Assembly (NCBI RefSeq): GCF_014905095.1
Contig: NZ_CP041165.1
Coordinates: 1,612,001-1,676,000 of the forward strand
Direction: 5' to 3'
Source of the DNA: Sulfurimonas marina
GTDB taxonomy: Bacteria > Campylobacterota > Campylobacteria > Campylobacterales > Sulfurimonadaceae
DNA length: 64,000 bases
The translations under genes were made by a program, and so were the position numbers. The notes under the pieces were generated by a model. That model did no database searches. It saw only the letters and a list, made by a program, of their open reading frames with translations, and was not told the origin of the DNA. This document shows positions 16,985 through 26,308 of this stretch, piece after piece; within the stretch, counting starts at the first letter, position 1; each line of letters begins with the position of its first letter.

Positions 16985-18660
16985 CTCTCTTGTGCCTCGG
17001 TTTGCTCCTCCTCTTTCACCTCAATCTCAAATACAAGTTCTAGAACTTTTGCAGCATCAATAAATGAGTTAATTGCGAGCAGAACTGAACGGTTAGAGTT
17101 TAGAAAAGCAACAACCATTTTTTCATCAAGCCCCTCTTTCTCAAAATTTCTTGTAACTTTATTGACAAAACTTTTATTCTCTTTGAGAATCTCCTCATGA
17201 TTTCTCATAATAGTTTCGTGTGATATCTCCTTATTTTCAAATAATAGGGCATTTTGAATCGCTTTAATCAGATTCTCTCTGATCAAATTAAAATAGTAAA
17301 GTGTCTTTTGATCATCACTTTGTGTAAACTGGTCAATATTATGCTTTATATCTTTTATGGTTCTTGCACCATATACAGACTCTCTTAAAGAGCTATAAAG
17401 TGTGTCTAAAGCGCCTGTTTGTTTTTCAGTAAGTACAAGTTCACTGATTTTATTAAGATACTTTATTGTTTCAAACTCTATGATTTTAAGCTTTTCATAT
17501 TTACTATTGTAATCATAGTCATACTCTTGCGTCGCATCATTAATTATCTGATAAGCTGTTTTATCAGTTTTAAGTACCTCACTCGGTTTTACATTAATAA
17601 GAAAGAATGTGAACTTAATACATTTCATAAAAAGGTGTGCGATCTCATTTCTCGTTGCGATCAAAGCACTCTCTGCTACACTTGGCTCTACCATATGAAT
17701 ATATTTTGTTGCAACCTCATGTCGAACAATAAAAAGCTTATTTAAAAAGTTTGCTATTTTATCTATAAAAGGGCTTAACAGTAATACCCCTAACACATTA
17801 AAGATCGTATGAAAGAGTGCGAGTGCAGTTACAGGATCATTTTTAAACTGGAGAATATCTAAGATAAAATAACTGAGTTGCGATAAAAATATAAAAGCGA
17901 TAATAGCCGTGATAATATTAAAAAGAAGATGTGCTGCAGCTACCCGTTTTTTAAAGGAGACACCACCGATAGCACCGAGTATTGCCGTTGCCGTTGTCCC
18001 TATATTTGTCCCTATTGCCATAGCTGCCGCCATCTCAAATGTAAGGATGTTGGTACTTAAAGCACTCAAAATAATAGCCGTTGCCGCCGAACTGGACTGA
18101 ATAAGTGCAGTGATCACCATTCCTAATGCTAAAAATGCAATAAGAGGGAAGCTTTTATATGAGGCAAGATCAATCCCTACAGCAAATCCTTCAATAGCCG
18201 TTTTTAAGATATCCAGACCCATAAATAAGAGTCCGAATCCGACAAAGATTTTAGCAGTTGCTATCAATTTATAATGTCGTGCAAACATCAGGACAATCCC
18301 GCCAACTCCTATCATAGGTAAGGCAAACACCTCTATCTTTACTTTAAACCCTAAAATTGCCACCAGCCAAGCTGTTGCTGTTGTCCCCATATTTGCACCA
18401 AATATAATCCCTATCGCACCCTCTAAACTTATAAGTGATGCACTTACAAAAGAGAGTGTCATCAGTGTGACTACAGAGGAACTTTGTAAAAGTGCAGTAG
18501 CAATACCACCCGTAAAAATAGCTTTTATATTTGTCTGGGTAGAGTGTTTTAGCCATCTTTTAAATTTGATTCCCGCAAACTCTTTGAGGGCTAACTCCAT
18601 ATATCCCATACCAAAAAGGAACATTCCAAGTCCGCTAAGTGCTACTATAATATCATACAT
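16981..18660 (-). CDS. Na/phosphate cotransporter family protein with PhoU-like tail
   Basis: A 559-residue inner-membrane protein of the NptA/Na-Pi cotransporter II family. The two inverted Na_Pi repeats are visible, each with a QSSS motif (LLQSSSVVTLMTLS near residue 59 and ALIQSSSAATAIIL near 190) and a G-x-N-x-GTTATA loop. About eight to nine helices occupy residues 1-310, and the C-terminal 200 residues are a helical PhoU-like cytoplasmic domain. It probably moves phosphate with sodium, although some family members export rather than import it. The diguanylate cyclase gene is 2 bp upstream, suggesting co-transcription. Confidence 0.85.
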   Translation of the reverse strand: MYDIIVALSGLGMFLFGMGYMELALKEFAGIKFKRWLKHSTQTNIKAIFTGGIATALLQSSSVVTLMTLSFVSASLISLEGAIGIIFGANMGTTATAWLVAILGFKVKIEVFALPMIGVGGIVLMFARHYKLIATAKIFVGFGLLFMGLDILKTAIEGFAVGIDLASYKSFPLIAFLALGMVITALIQSSSAATAIILSALSTNILTFEMAAAMAIGTNIGTTATAILGAIGGVSFKKRVAAAHLLFNIITAIIAFIFLSQLSYFILDILQFKNDPVTALALFHTIFNVLGVLLLSPFIDKIANFLNKLFIVRHEVATKYIHMVEPSVAESALIATRNEIAHLFMKCIKFTFFLINVKPSEVLKTDKTAYQIINDATQEYDYDYNSKYEKLKIIEFETIKYLNKISELVLTEKQTGALDTLYSSLRESVYGARTIKDIKHNIDQFTQSDDQKTLYYFNLIRENLIKAIQNALLFENKEISHETIMRNHEEILKENKSFVNKVTRNFEKEGLDEKMVVAFLNSNRSVLLAINSFIDAAKVLELVFEIEVKEEEQTEAQES

Positions 18661-18662
18661 CT

Positions 18663-19904
18663 TTACGCGCTAACCACTTTCATTAAACTTACATCTGTCG
18701 TGATCTGGTATCCGTCACGCCCATTCTCTTTTGCCTTATAAAGCATCTCATCTGCACGAGAGATCAAAACCTCATCATCTAAAGCTTCATCTGCTATACA
18801 ACAAACTACTCCGATAGAAATAGTTACAAATTCATCTGCATCAGATTGCTCATGTTTTATTTCTCTCTGTTTTACTACCTGACATAATTTTCTTGCAAGA
18901 TTTGCACTGTCAGACTCATTTGTCTCACTAAACAAGACTCCAAACTCTTCACCGCCGAGACGAAATACATAATCACTCGGACGTCTGAGTGTATCTTTTA
19001 AAACCTTAGCGACACTTTTAAGTGCATAATCTCCTTCAACATGTCCGTATGTATCATTATACTGTTTAAAAAAATCAATATCCAGCATCATAAATGTAAT
19101 GTAGTTCTTATGTCTTTTTGCACGTTTGAGCTCACGCTCATAGATATGATTAAAATATCTTCTGTTGTATAAGTTTGTCAAACTATCGGTAAAAGATGCA
19201 TTTTCAAGTTTTTTATTTACCTGTTTTAACTTTTTTGCGATTGCGTGAAGTTTTGTATGGTCCTCTTGAATACTTCTAAAAACATACATAGTAATAAGCA
19301 GTACAGCTAAGATCACAATAACAAGAGTAAGCCCGATATTAAAGGCTATATCTTCATACTTGTTAAGAAATTTTTTGCGTTCAAACTGAGCGACTTCAAT
19401 CTCGTAATTGATAAGTTTTTTAATTATTGAATGAAGGTTAGATACCTTTTCTTCAACTCTGTTTAGTGCAATATTCTCCGGCTTTCCACCTTTTTTTAAA
19501 TACTCCAATGTTGTTTTAAAGGCCCTGTTAGCGCTTCTTAGTTCCATATCTACATATTCAATATAGTCGAGTTCTTCGGTATGTTTGTAATGTTGCGAAT
19601 AGCTCTTCCATTTTTGCTCTATATGCTCTAATGATTTTTCAAGCTCTCGCATTGTTTGTGAGCGAGATATCTCTGCTCTGCTCACTTTATGAAGAGGGGC
19701 TGATATTCCGCCGTGATATGTTTGTACAATCTCATGCAGTTCAGTAACGGGGACTAATGAACCAAAATATAAAGAGTCCACATTTCTTTTCATGGCACTA
19801 ATATAACTAGCACCTACGATTCCCACAAATATTAGTCCTATCGTGATAAAAACGAAAAGAAAAAACAGTTTGCTTTTAAGTTTCAAAGCTTCTATAAATT
19901 TCAC
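18663..19904 (-). CDS. Membrane-anchored diguanylate cyclase
   Basis: A 413-residue protein with an N-terminal membrane helix (about 12-34), a periplasmic four-helix-bundle sensor like those of chemoreceptors (about 35-190), a second helix (about 192-212), a short coiled linker and a C-terminal GGDEF domain (about 240-405). The active-site loop reads RLGGEEFGVLF (GGEEF, competent for c-di-GMP synthesis), with DIDFFKQYNDTYGH and the C-terminal YKAKENGRDGYQ. No RxxD inhibitory site is obvious five residues before the loop. It lies just upstream of the phosphate transporter gene. The signal sensed is unknown. Confidence 0.9.
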   Translation of the reverse strand: MKFIEALKLKSKLFFLFVFITIGLIFVGIVGASYISAMKRNVDSLYFGSLVPVTELHEIVQTYHGGISAPLHKVSRAEISRSQTMRELEKSLEHIEQKWKSYSQHYKHTEELDYIEYVDMELRSANRAFKTTLEYLKKGGKPENIALNRVEEKVSNLHSIIKKLINYEIEVAQFERKKFLNKYEDIAFNIGLTLVIVILAVLLITMYVFRSIQEDHTKLHAIAKKLKQVNKKLENASFTDSLTNLYNRRYFNHIYERELKRAKRHKNYITFMMLDIDFFKQYNDTYGHVEGDYALKSVAKVLKDTLRRPSDYVFRLGGEEFGVLFSETNESDSANLARKLCQVVKQREIKHEQSDADEFVTISIGVVCCIADEALDDEVLISRADEMLYKAKENGRDGYQITTDVSLMKVVSA

Positions 19905-19960
19905 TGTGGCTCCTTATCATCTAGAGCTAAATATTAAGCATATTTTGTGCCATTAAATAT

Positions 19961-19966
19961 TATAAT
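19961..19966 (+). promoter_or_regulatory. -10 box upstream of the unknown gene at 19992
   Basis: TATAAT at 19961-19966 lies 25 bases before the ATG at 19992, inside the divergent gap with the diguanylate cyclase. No -35 hexamer is evident. Confidence 0.45.
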
Positions 19967-19991
19967 TTACAAAAAATAAGAAGATAAAACT

Positions 19992-20426
19992 ATGGAAGCA
20001 AAATCAATAAGAGCAGATAAATATTTAGATACTTTTGAGATTCAAGAACACTTAAAAAATGTAGAGTATATCATTATGGCGACACCTGCCCCTGAGAAAT
20101 ACAGAGCTACACCTATTCATTTCACAATCTTTTTAAATACACCCGAAGCACTACCGGATGAAGTAAAACAACCTGTATTAGATAAGTTTTGCAGTGACTA
20201 TAAGATCACAAATCCGACAGAAGTATTGAGCCAGTTAACAGCAGTAGGGTTTGCAATATCGAACGCACAGGATACACCAATGCCAATGCCACTGTTTAAA
20301 CAACAAGACAGAGCAAGTGTGCCTCATACACCTATGCATGTTATAGACTTTTTAGCAGATTCAAATGAGTTTGCCGAAGCAAAAATCAAAAACCTAACTG
20401 GATGGAGTTACTCTTACAATTCATAA
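19992..20426 (+). CDS. Conserved-looking protein of unknown function
   Basis: A 144-residue soluble protein without signal peptide or membrane segment. I do not recognise a family. The sequence is mixed alpha/beta, with a Pro/Met-rich stretch (DTPMPMPLFKQQD, about residues 96-108) and a His/Pro segment (SVPHTPMHVIDF). The start has an upstream TATAAT box and a purine-rich leader (AATAAGAAGATAAA), and codon use matches neighbours, so it is probably a real gene. It lies 28 bp before the DUF4386 gene and may be co-transcribed. Confidence 0.6.
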   Translation: MEAKSIRADKYLDTFEIQEHLKNVEYIIMATPAPEKYRATPIHFTIFLNTPEALPDEVKQPVLDKFCSDYKITNPTEVLSQLTAVGFAISNAQDTPMPMPLFKQQDRASVPHTPMHVIDFLADSNEFAEAKIKNLTGWSYSYNS

Positions 20427-20454
20427 ACTCTTGTAGTTAGTTCTTGGAGTTCAC

Positions 20455-21153
20455 ATGGCACAAACAACAGACTATATAAAACTCTCAAAAATAGCTGGAG
20501 TTTTATATCTTATAATAATTATCTGTGGCATATCGAGTGAGCTGTTTGTAAGAGCTCCTATAATCGACTATGAAAGTTCTGTATCGACTCTCAAAAACAT
20601 AACAACATCTTTACCACTCTACCATTTAGGCTTTGTACTCGACTTAGTGATGCTCTTAAGTGATGTGGCATTAGCCGTTATCTTCTATAAACTGTTTCAA
20701 CCCGTAAATCAACTCTTATCTTTAAATGCTTTAGTGTATAGAGTTGTACATGCTATCATAGTAACTATTGCTCTCTTATTTTCCTATTTTGCCTCTGTTA
20801 TAGTACTTAACAATGCACTACCAATAACACAGACAACTTATTTAATGAGGCTTTTTTTGGATATTCATTCATACGGTTATGATTTAGGTTTGATATTTTT
20901 TTCGGTATCAAATGGGATTATCGGAGTTCTTATTCTGCGTTCATTCAATTTGCCGAAGATACTCGGCTATGGACTTATTTTAGCTTCACTTGTATATCTA
21001 GCAGGCAGTTTTATCCACTTCTTATTTCCAGCGTTCCTCTCTTTTATCGAAGTAGCATACTTAATCCCTTTCATCGCAGAGACAAGTTTTGCTCTTTGGC
21101 TCCTTTTTCTAAACGAGAGATACCAAAAAAATTTTCAGACACTTAACGATTAA
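20455..21153 (+). CDS. DUF4386 family integral membrane protein
   Basis: A 232-residue protein with about six hydrophobic helices and the typical DUF4386 opening (KLSKIAGVLYLIIIICGI followed by the external loop and FVRAPII). The family is widespread in bacteria with no assigned function. The TAA stop lies inside a stem-loop that also contains the stop codon of the convergent pepP gene, with which it overlaps by 11 bp. Confidence 0.75.
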   Translation: MAQTTDYIKLSKIAGVLYLIIIICGISSELFVRAPIIDYESSVSTLKNITTSLPLYHLGFVLDLVMLLSDVALAVIFYKLFQPVNQLLSLNALVYRVVHAIIVTIALLFSYFASVIVLNNALPITQTTYLMRLFLDIHSYGYDLGLIFFSVSNGIIGVLILRSFNLPKILGYGLILASLVYLAGSFIHFLFPAFLSFIEVAYLIPFIAETSFALWLLFLNERYQKNFQTLND

Positions 21154-21159
21154 GTGTCT
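21137..21159. terminator. Bidirectional stem-loop inside overlapping convergent 3' ends
   Basis: AGACACTTAA (21137-21146) pairs perfectly with TTAAGTGTCT (21150-21159) around a 3-base loop. The stem contains the stop codons of both DUF4386 (plus) and pepP (minus). A U-rich stretch follows only weakly on either side. The hairpin is a direct observation; its role as a two-way terminator is inferred. Confidence 0.6.
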
Positions 21160-22420
21160 CTATCTCTTCGATCTCTTTTTTAACATCTTTTGAGAGGTTC
21201 TCATATCCCGTTTTTGTTACTAAGATATCATCCTCTATTCTTATCCCTATTCCACGATATTTTTTTGGAATTTTCGTATCCTCTTTAGGCAAATATATGC
21301 CGGGTTCTATCGTTAAAACCATTCCCGCTTTGAGTGGTATCTCTTTATTGTTTTTATCTTTATATGGATTTTGATCGTGTACATCAAGTCCCATATAGTG
21401 CCCTATTCCGTGTGGAAAATATTTTTTATGAGCTTTGTCTTTGAGGAGCTTTTTCACACTCCCTTTTAAGATACCGAGTTTAACCATCCCCTCACACAAC
21501 ATTTTTTCAGCTTCATTTTGCAATTCGCTTCGAAGGAGTGTCGGCTTGATCATAGATATAATTTTTTTCTCAACATCCAGGACCATCTGATACAACTCTT
21601 TTTGCGGTTTTGTAAACTTACCGCTTACAGGGATTGTTCTAGTTATATCACTTGAATAGTACTCATATTCACACCCTGCATCTATTAAGATCAGATCACC
21701 TTTGTTTAAAGGTTGGTCATTATTTATATAGTGCAGAGTATTGGCATTATCCCCTGAAGCTACGATCGAAGTATATGCATCGCTGTAGGCACCATTTTTT
21801 TTGAAGATATATTCCATTTCCGCCTGAAGCTCATACTCAAAAGAGCATCTGCTACTCATCTTCATCGCTTTGTGGTGTGCTTGCTTTGTAATTGAGAGTG
21901 CTTTTCTTATAAGTCCAATTTCAGCTGCTGACTTTATCAATCTCATCTCTTCTGCAATCTTTGCGGCATCTTTAACATCTCTGATCGTATTTGAGAGTTT
22001 TTTATATTTTTTAATACACTCAGCTTCGATTTTAAAATCATAATACAAAGTATTTTTTGCAGTTGCGAACTCTTTGAGTTTTCCATCAAGCTGATCTATC
22101 TCAAACACATCATCAACACTGAAAATCTCTTTAGCTTTTTTAGCTCCCAGTCGTTTTCCTGTCCAAAGTTCAAGAGTCGGATCTTTTTTCATAACAAAAA
22201 GATAGGTTTTTGCCTCCTCTTGCTCTTTGACAAAGACCAAGACACTGTTGTCCTCTTTAAAACCTGTTAAATAATAAAAATTACTATCTTGTCTATATGG
22301 AAATTCCGTATCGTTTGAACGCACTTTTTGTTCAGCCGATGTCACTATTGCCAAAGAATTTTTTTCTAGTTTCTTTCCAAATCTTTCTCTTCTTTTTCTA
22401 TACTCTTTCTCTTGAATCAT
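21143..22420 (-). CDS. pepP: Xaa-Pro aminopeptidase (aminopeptidase P)
   Basis: A cytosolic metallopeptidase that removes the N-terminal residue before proline. Its 425 residues comprise the N-terminal creatinase-like domain (about 5-130) and the pita-bread catalytic domain (about 165-410). All five metal ligands are visible: the first Asp in LIDAGCEYEYYSSDITRT, the second Asp in the same segment, His in HGIGHYMGLDVHD, Glu in LTIEPGIYL and Glu in IRIEDDILV. It overlaps the upstream lipid-transport lipoprotein gene by 4 bp and ends the long minus-strand operon. Confidence 0.93.
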   Translation of the reverse strand: MIQEKEYRKRRERFGKKLEKNSLAIVTSAEQKVRSNDTEFPYRQDSNFYYLTGFKEDNSVLVFVKEQEEAKTYLFVMKKDPTLELWTGKRLGAKKAKEIFSVDDVFEIDQLDGKLKEFATAKNTLYYDFKIEAECIKKYKKLSNTIRDVKDAAKIAEEMRLIKSAAEIGLIRKALSITKQAHHKAMKMSSRCSFEYELQAEMEYIFKKNGAYSDAYTSIVASGDNANTLHYINNDQPLNKGDLILIDAGCEYEYYSSDITRTIPVSGKFTKPQKELYQMVLDVEKKIISMIKPTLLRSELQNEAEKMLCEGMVKLGILKGSVKKLLKDKAHKKYFPHGIGHYMGLDVHDQNPYKDKNNKEIPLKAGMVLTIEPGIYLPKEDTKIPKKYRGIGIRIEDDILVTKTGYENLSKDVKKEIEEIETLNR

Positions 22421-23010
22421 CTATCACTTCCACTTAACCAAACAACTGTATCTTCCAAAACTTTTCCTAATAAAATATTGAGTGCTTCCACACCACCCTC
22501 GGCATCAGCCGTTTTCGTTTTCATAACTTTATAAAAACTCTTCGAAGCTATTAGCTTCCCGCTTTTTCTCTCTACAAGATTAAAAGAGATATCTATCTTC
22601 GCTTCAGAGCTATCTTCAGCTGCATTAAACGACTGAATAAACTCATTGATACTCATCTCTAGAACTAAGTCACCTTTTTTAGAAGACTTATATCCATACA
22701 CACCGTCAAATAATCCCGCTTCATCCAAGACATTTACAAGTTTATTTGCAATAACCCTATTTGGAGTATCTGCCCAAGCTGACTGTGTATATGAGTACTC
22801 TTTATAACGCCCCACACTATAACGCATAGTTGTAGAACTTAAAGATACATTTGAAAATACGGGTGAGATTTTTATAGAGTGTTTTTTACATCTGTTTTGA
22901 TCTACTGGAAGTTCAACTTCAGGATCGATTCTATAGTCTGTCATTGAAGGGTATGTTACACTACATCCACTCAGTAAAAAAACCGTTATAGCTAAAAGAA
23001 CTATTCTCAT
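22417..23010 (-). CDS. ABC-type transport auxiliary lipoprotein (PqiC/DUF330-like)
   Basis: A 197-residue outer-membrane or periplasmic lipoprotein (LLSGCS lipobox, Cys16) of the ABC_trans_aux family. Such proteins accompany MCE/MlaD systems as PqiC-type partners and help bridge lipids across the periplasm. Markers are YRIDPE near the start, ANKLVNVLDEAGLF (about 97-110) and LVLEMSINEFIQSF. It follows the mlaD-like gene by 1 bp and overlaps pepP by 4 bp, so the transport set has permease, ATPase, MCE protein and lipoprotein but no visible mlaB or mlaC gene. Confidence 0.82.
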   Translation of the reverse strand: MRIVLLAITVFLLSGCSVTYPSMTDYRIDPEVELPVDQNRCKKHSIKISPVFSNVSLSSTTMRYSVGRYKEYSYTQSAWADTPNRVIANKLVNVLDEAGLFDGVYGYKSSKKGDLVLEMSINEFIQSFNAAEDSSEAKIDISFNLVERKSGKLIASKSFYKVMKTKTADAEGGVEALNILLGKVLEDTVVWLSGSDR

Positions 23011-23011
23011 T

Positions 23012-23953
23012 TTATCTCTCCCCCGGAGCTTTTTTTATCTCTTCACGTTTAAATATAATATCTGATGGACTTCTATCATATTGTTTTAAAGAGTTATCTA
23101 ACTGTATCATCGTCTCTTGTAACTGCAGTAAAGCATTGTTCATATTTGGAACAACTTCTGAAGATATCTCTTTAAAATTAAAATCTCCGCTTGCAAGAGC
23201 CTTTTTAAACTCTGTCATCGTACCGTCAATTTTGTTATAGCTATGCTTGATAGAATATAATGCTTTAGAAACATTGTCTTCCCATTTAACCGTATGATCT
23301 GCAAGCCCTTCAATCTTCTGGATTGCTATATCCAAGTTTTTCATAGCACTTTGAAAATTGGCTATTGTTTTTTCATCTAACGCATCACCTATTTTATCAA
23401 TAGTTCGTGTAGTTGATGATACCAGTTTCATAAACTTCTCTTGATTTTCATCTTTTAAAAGTTTCTCTGTTTGAAACAAGGTTGCCGTCATATGTTCCGA
23501 TACATTTCCCCATGACTTTTGAAGGTTTTGGAAAATTGAGGGTGCTGTAGCTATCACATGGTAATCATCACCGTCAATCTCCACTATCTTTCTCTCATAT
23601 TCATTACCAACAGTCAAGTTTACATATGTCAGCCCTGTAATACCTTGTGCCGTGAGTACTGCAACTATATTGTCTTTGATTGGAGTATCTTTTAAAATAG
23701 CCACCTGAACCTCTACCTGTTCAGAGTTATGTGGATTAATTCGAAGATTGGAGACTTTTCCGACACTAATGCCGCGAAACTTTACAGGGGCGTCCAGATT
23801 CAAACCAAACACCGATTCATTAAAATAGATCACGTAACGTTTTATCTCATCTTCATGGGAAGGTTTTAGCATCCAGTACGAAAAACTCGCCAACGTGATA
23901 AAAGCAAGTAAGACAACAAAACCAATAAGTGTATAGTTTACTTTATTGTTCAT
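23012..23953 (-). CDS. MCE-domain lipid transport protein, MlaD-like
   Basis: A 313-residue protein with one N-terminal membrane helix (about residues 7-28) and one MCE domain (about 38-118; YFNESVFGLNLDAPVKFRGISVGKV is its diagnostic start). A long helical tail (about 140-300) follows, which in relatives forms a hexameric tube or needle. It forms the periplasmic lipid-binding part of the phospholipid ABC transporter. It overlaps the ATPase gene by 4 bp. The tail is longer than in E. coli MlaD (183 residues), as in other single-MCE proteins with coiled tails. Confidence 0.88.
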   Translation of the reverse strand: MNNKVNYTLIGFVVLLAFITLASFSYWMLKPSHEDEIKRYVIYFNESVFGLNLDAPVKFRGISVGKVSNLRINPHNSEQVEVQVAILKDTPIKDNIVAVLTAQGITGLTYVNLTVGNEYERKIVEIDGDDYHVIATAPSIFQNLQKSWGNVSEHMTATLFQTEKLLKDENQEKFMKLVSSTTRTIDKIGDALDEKTIANFQSAMKNLDIAIQKIEGLADHTVKWEDNVSKALYSIKHSYNKIDGTMTEFKKALASGDFNFKEISSEVVPNMNNALLQLQETMIQLDNSLKQYDRSPSDIIFKREEIKKAPGER

Positions 23954-24684
23954 AGTTTCTCTTTAAAAAATGTTTTTACAAATTGGTTCTCAACAGAGTC
24001 CATCTCATCAAGAGAACCTTCAAAAGCAATTTTCTTATTATCAATTATAGCTATTTTATCTAAAGTATCGTAAATTGAACGCAAATCGTGAGAAACCATT
24101 ACAATAGTCAGGTTTAACATCTTTCTTAAATCCAAGATCAAATTGTCAAACTCCCTTGCCGAAACCGGGTCAAGTCCACTTGTAGGCTCGTCTAGAAACA
24201 GCAGCTTCGGATCAAGTGCGAGTGCACGTGCAAGACCAGCTTTTTTCCTCATTCCTCCGCTTATTTGCGAGGGATAAAGTTCACCGTCTTCAGGCTTTAA
24301 GCCAACAAGCCTTATCTTAAAACGTACAATATCATCTATCATCTTTTTAGATAACGATGTATATTCAACAAGAGGCAGTGCTATATTTTCCGCTACAGTT
24401 AAAGAGGAGAAGAGCGCACCGAATTGAAACAAAACACCCCACTGACGTTTTAGTGCAAGTATCTCTTTGGATGAGAGATTTTCTATCTTTTTACCCAGAA
24501 CCTCAATAGAACCGTTATGAAACTCCTGTAACATCACTATCTCACGCAGCAGGGTTGTCTTTCCGCATCCACTGGGACCTACTATACCGTAGATCTCCCC
24601 CTCATTCACACTTAAGTTGATACCGTAATGAACAATCTTTTCACCAAAAACAGTTGTAAGATCTTTTACTTCAATCAACTTCAT
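23950..24684 (-). CDS. Phospholipid ABC transporter ATPase, MlaF-like
   Basis: A 244-residue ABC ATPase of the Mkl/MlaF type. Walker A is GPSGCGKTT (about residues 36-44), the Q-loop is in GVLFQFGALFSSLTV, the signature is SGGMRKKAGLARAL, and Walker B is LLFLDEPTSGLDP. The GMRKK after the signature and the FQFGALF loop are typical of MCE-linked ATPases. Its start codon overlaps the permease stop by one base. It powers movement of lipids between the inner membrane and the MlaD-like protein. Confidence 0.9.
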   Translation of the reverse strand: MKLIEVKDLTTVFGEKIVHYGINLSVNEGEIYGIVGPSGCGKTTLLREIVMLQEFHNGSIEVLGKKIENLSSKEILALKRQWGVLFQFGALFSSLTVAENIALPLVEYTSLSKKMIDDIVRFKIRLVGLKPEDGELYPSQISGGMRKKAGLARALALDPKLLFLDEPTSGLDPVSAREFDNLILDLRKMLNLTIVMVSHDLRSIYDTLDKIAIIDNKKIAFEGSLDEMDSVENQFVKTFFKEKL

Positions 24685-25805
24685 TATATCCCCAGATTTG
24701 TAAAAGCTATAGAGAATATAGCATCACATACAATTACTGCAAAAATCGCCTCTACAACACTCTTTGTAGTATTAAACCCTATACTTTGCGTATCATCTTT
24801 TACGATCAGACCTCTATAGATTGCAATTGAAGCTATTAAAAAGGCAAAGAATGGTCCCTTAAAAATTCCGACAAAAAAATGTTTCGCAGCGATCACTTCA
24901 TGAAACCTCTCTAAAAAAAGTTCCATTGTAATTTTAAGGTCCAGACTCGCAACAAGCACACCGCCGAGCATCCCCATCATATCCGCAACAAAAATAAGCA
25001 GCGGCATAGCTATACTCAAAGCTATAATACGGGGCAAAACTAAAAATGCAAAAGGCTCAAACCCCATAGTTCTCATAGCATCGATCTCTTGAGTTATCTT
25101 CATAGCACCAATTTGTGCCGTGTATGCCGATCCACTACGTCCCGCTATAACTATTGCCGTAATTAAAGGGGCTAGTTCTCTTAAAATAGAGATTCCCAGC
25201 ATATCGACTATAAATATATTTCCACCATATATCTTTAGCTGGTATGCCGCCTGATATGCAACAACAAGCCCGACAAGAAAGCTTGTCAGTGCGATAATCA
25301 TCACTGCTTTTACACCGCTTTCATTGATCTCAAAAAATATCTCTTTATAGCGAATCTTATGAGGTTTTTTCAGATACAACATAAATGATACGAACACTTT
25401 TCCTAAAAAACTTACAAAATTTAAAAGAGAGGTATAGTAATGATAGCCTCGTTTCCCGAGACGTTCATAAACTGTTGTTTTTCTAGGGGTGAACTCTTTT
25501 TTTATCTCAAGGCGTTTTGATTTCACCAAGTTTAAAGTAGCTTGTATTGTCTCATTTTGTAGTTGTAGCTGATAAGAGGTATTTTGATTTTCTAATTTTT
25601 GCAGAATCTGATCGATAAAAAGTGCTACTGCACTATCAATATAATCTAAATGGAGTAGATCAAAATCTACTTGAGTAAACTTTGAAAGGTCCAACCTATC
25701 TATTTTCTTTTCAAGGTTAGAGAGGTTATATACAGTAAGTTCTCCTAAAAACTTTAGTAGTAACTTACTGCCATGGAGTTCAACCTGTAGAGAAGTTTCC
25801 ATCAA
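24684..25805 (-). CDS. MlaE-type lipid ABC permease with N-terminal STAS domain
   Basis: A 373-residue protein. Residues about 1-100 are a STAS-like domain (VELHGSKLLLKFLGELTVYNL, IDSAVALFIDQIL); residues about 125-373 are the MlaE permease with about five or six helices, including the family segment GRSGSAYTAQIGAMKITQEIDAMRTMGFEP. In E. coli the STAS protein (MlaB) is a separate subunit; here it is fused to the permease, which explains the missing mlaB gene. It follows cheW after 8 bp, an unusual join of chemotaxis and lipid transport genes. Confidence 0.88.
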   Translation of the reverse strand: MMETSLQVELHGSKLLLKFLGELTVYNLSNLEKKIDRLDLSKFTQVDFDLLHLDYIDSAVALFIDQILQKLENQNTSYQLQLQNETIQATLNLVKSKRLEIKKEFTPRKTTVYERLGKRGYHYYTSLLNFVSFLGKVFVSFMLYLKKPHKIRYKEIFFEINESGVKAVMIIALTSFLVGLVVAYQAAYQLKIYGGNIFIVDMLGISILRELAPLITAIVIAGRSGSAYTAQIGAMKITQEIDAMRTMGFEPFAFLVLPRIIALSIAMPLLIFVADMMGMLGGVLVASLDLKITMELFLERFHEVIAAKHFFVGIFKGPFFAFLIASIAIYRGLIVKDDTQSIGFNTTKSVVEAIFAVIVCDAIFSIAFTNLGI

Positions 25806-25813
25806 ATGTAACT

Positions 25814-26308
25814 TTAAAAATCTCTCTCTAATAGCTTGTTTACTTTTAAAAGAGTAATAATTTTATCTTCTTGTTTTCCAACACCGTCGATGATAGTCTC
25901 TTCATCATTGATAGTATCTGGTGCCGGTCCTATGTTCTCTTTTTTAATGCGTATTGCCATTGTTAATCTGTCAATTACAAATCCTGCTACATCATCACCG
26001 TAACGCATTACGATAAAACGTGTATCTTCTCCATGCTTTTTAGCTGGAAGACCAAACTTTGTACGTAGGTCTATTAAAGGGATTACCGCACCGCGGAGAT
26101 TAAATACACCCAGTACGTACTTAGGAACTTGAGGAACTCTCGTCCAAGTAAATGGCTTAATAATCTCTTGGATCGATAATATAGGCACCGCGTACTCTTC
26201 ATCACCTATCATAAAGCCAACCAACTGTACAACATCATCAAGTTGCCCAACAACGTTATCTTGTTGTTGAGACTGTTTATTTAGAATATCTTTTAGTTTA
26301 TCAGCCAT
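25814..26308 (-). CDS. cheW: Chemotaxis adaptor CheW
   Basis: A 164-residue CheW-domain protein coupling chemoreceptors to CheA. The core (about 28-160) has the usual elements: GFMIGDEEYAVPILSIQEI, the receptor-binding groove segment VFNLRGAVIPLIDLRTKFGL and a final strand IITLLKVNKLL. The N-terminus has a Gln-rich extension (KQSQQQDN). Its start overlaps the stop of cheA, so the pair is translationally coupled. Confidence 0.94.
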   Translation of the reverse strand: MADKLKDILNKQSQQQDNVVGQLDDVVQLVGFMIGDEEYAVPILSIQEIIKPFTWTRVPQVPKYVLGVFNLRGAVIPLIDLRTKFGLPAKKHGEDTRFIVMRYGDDVAGFVIDRLTMAIRIKKENIGPAPDTINDEETIIDGVGKQEDKIITLLKVNKLLERDF

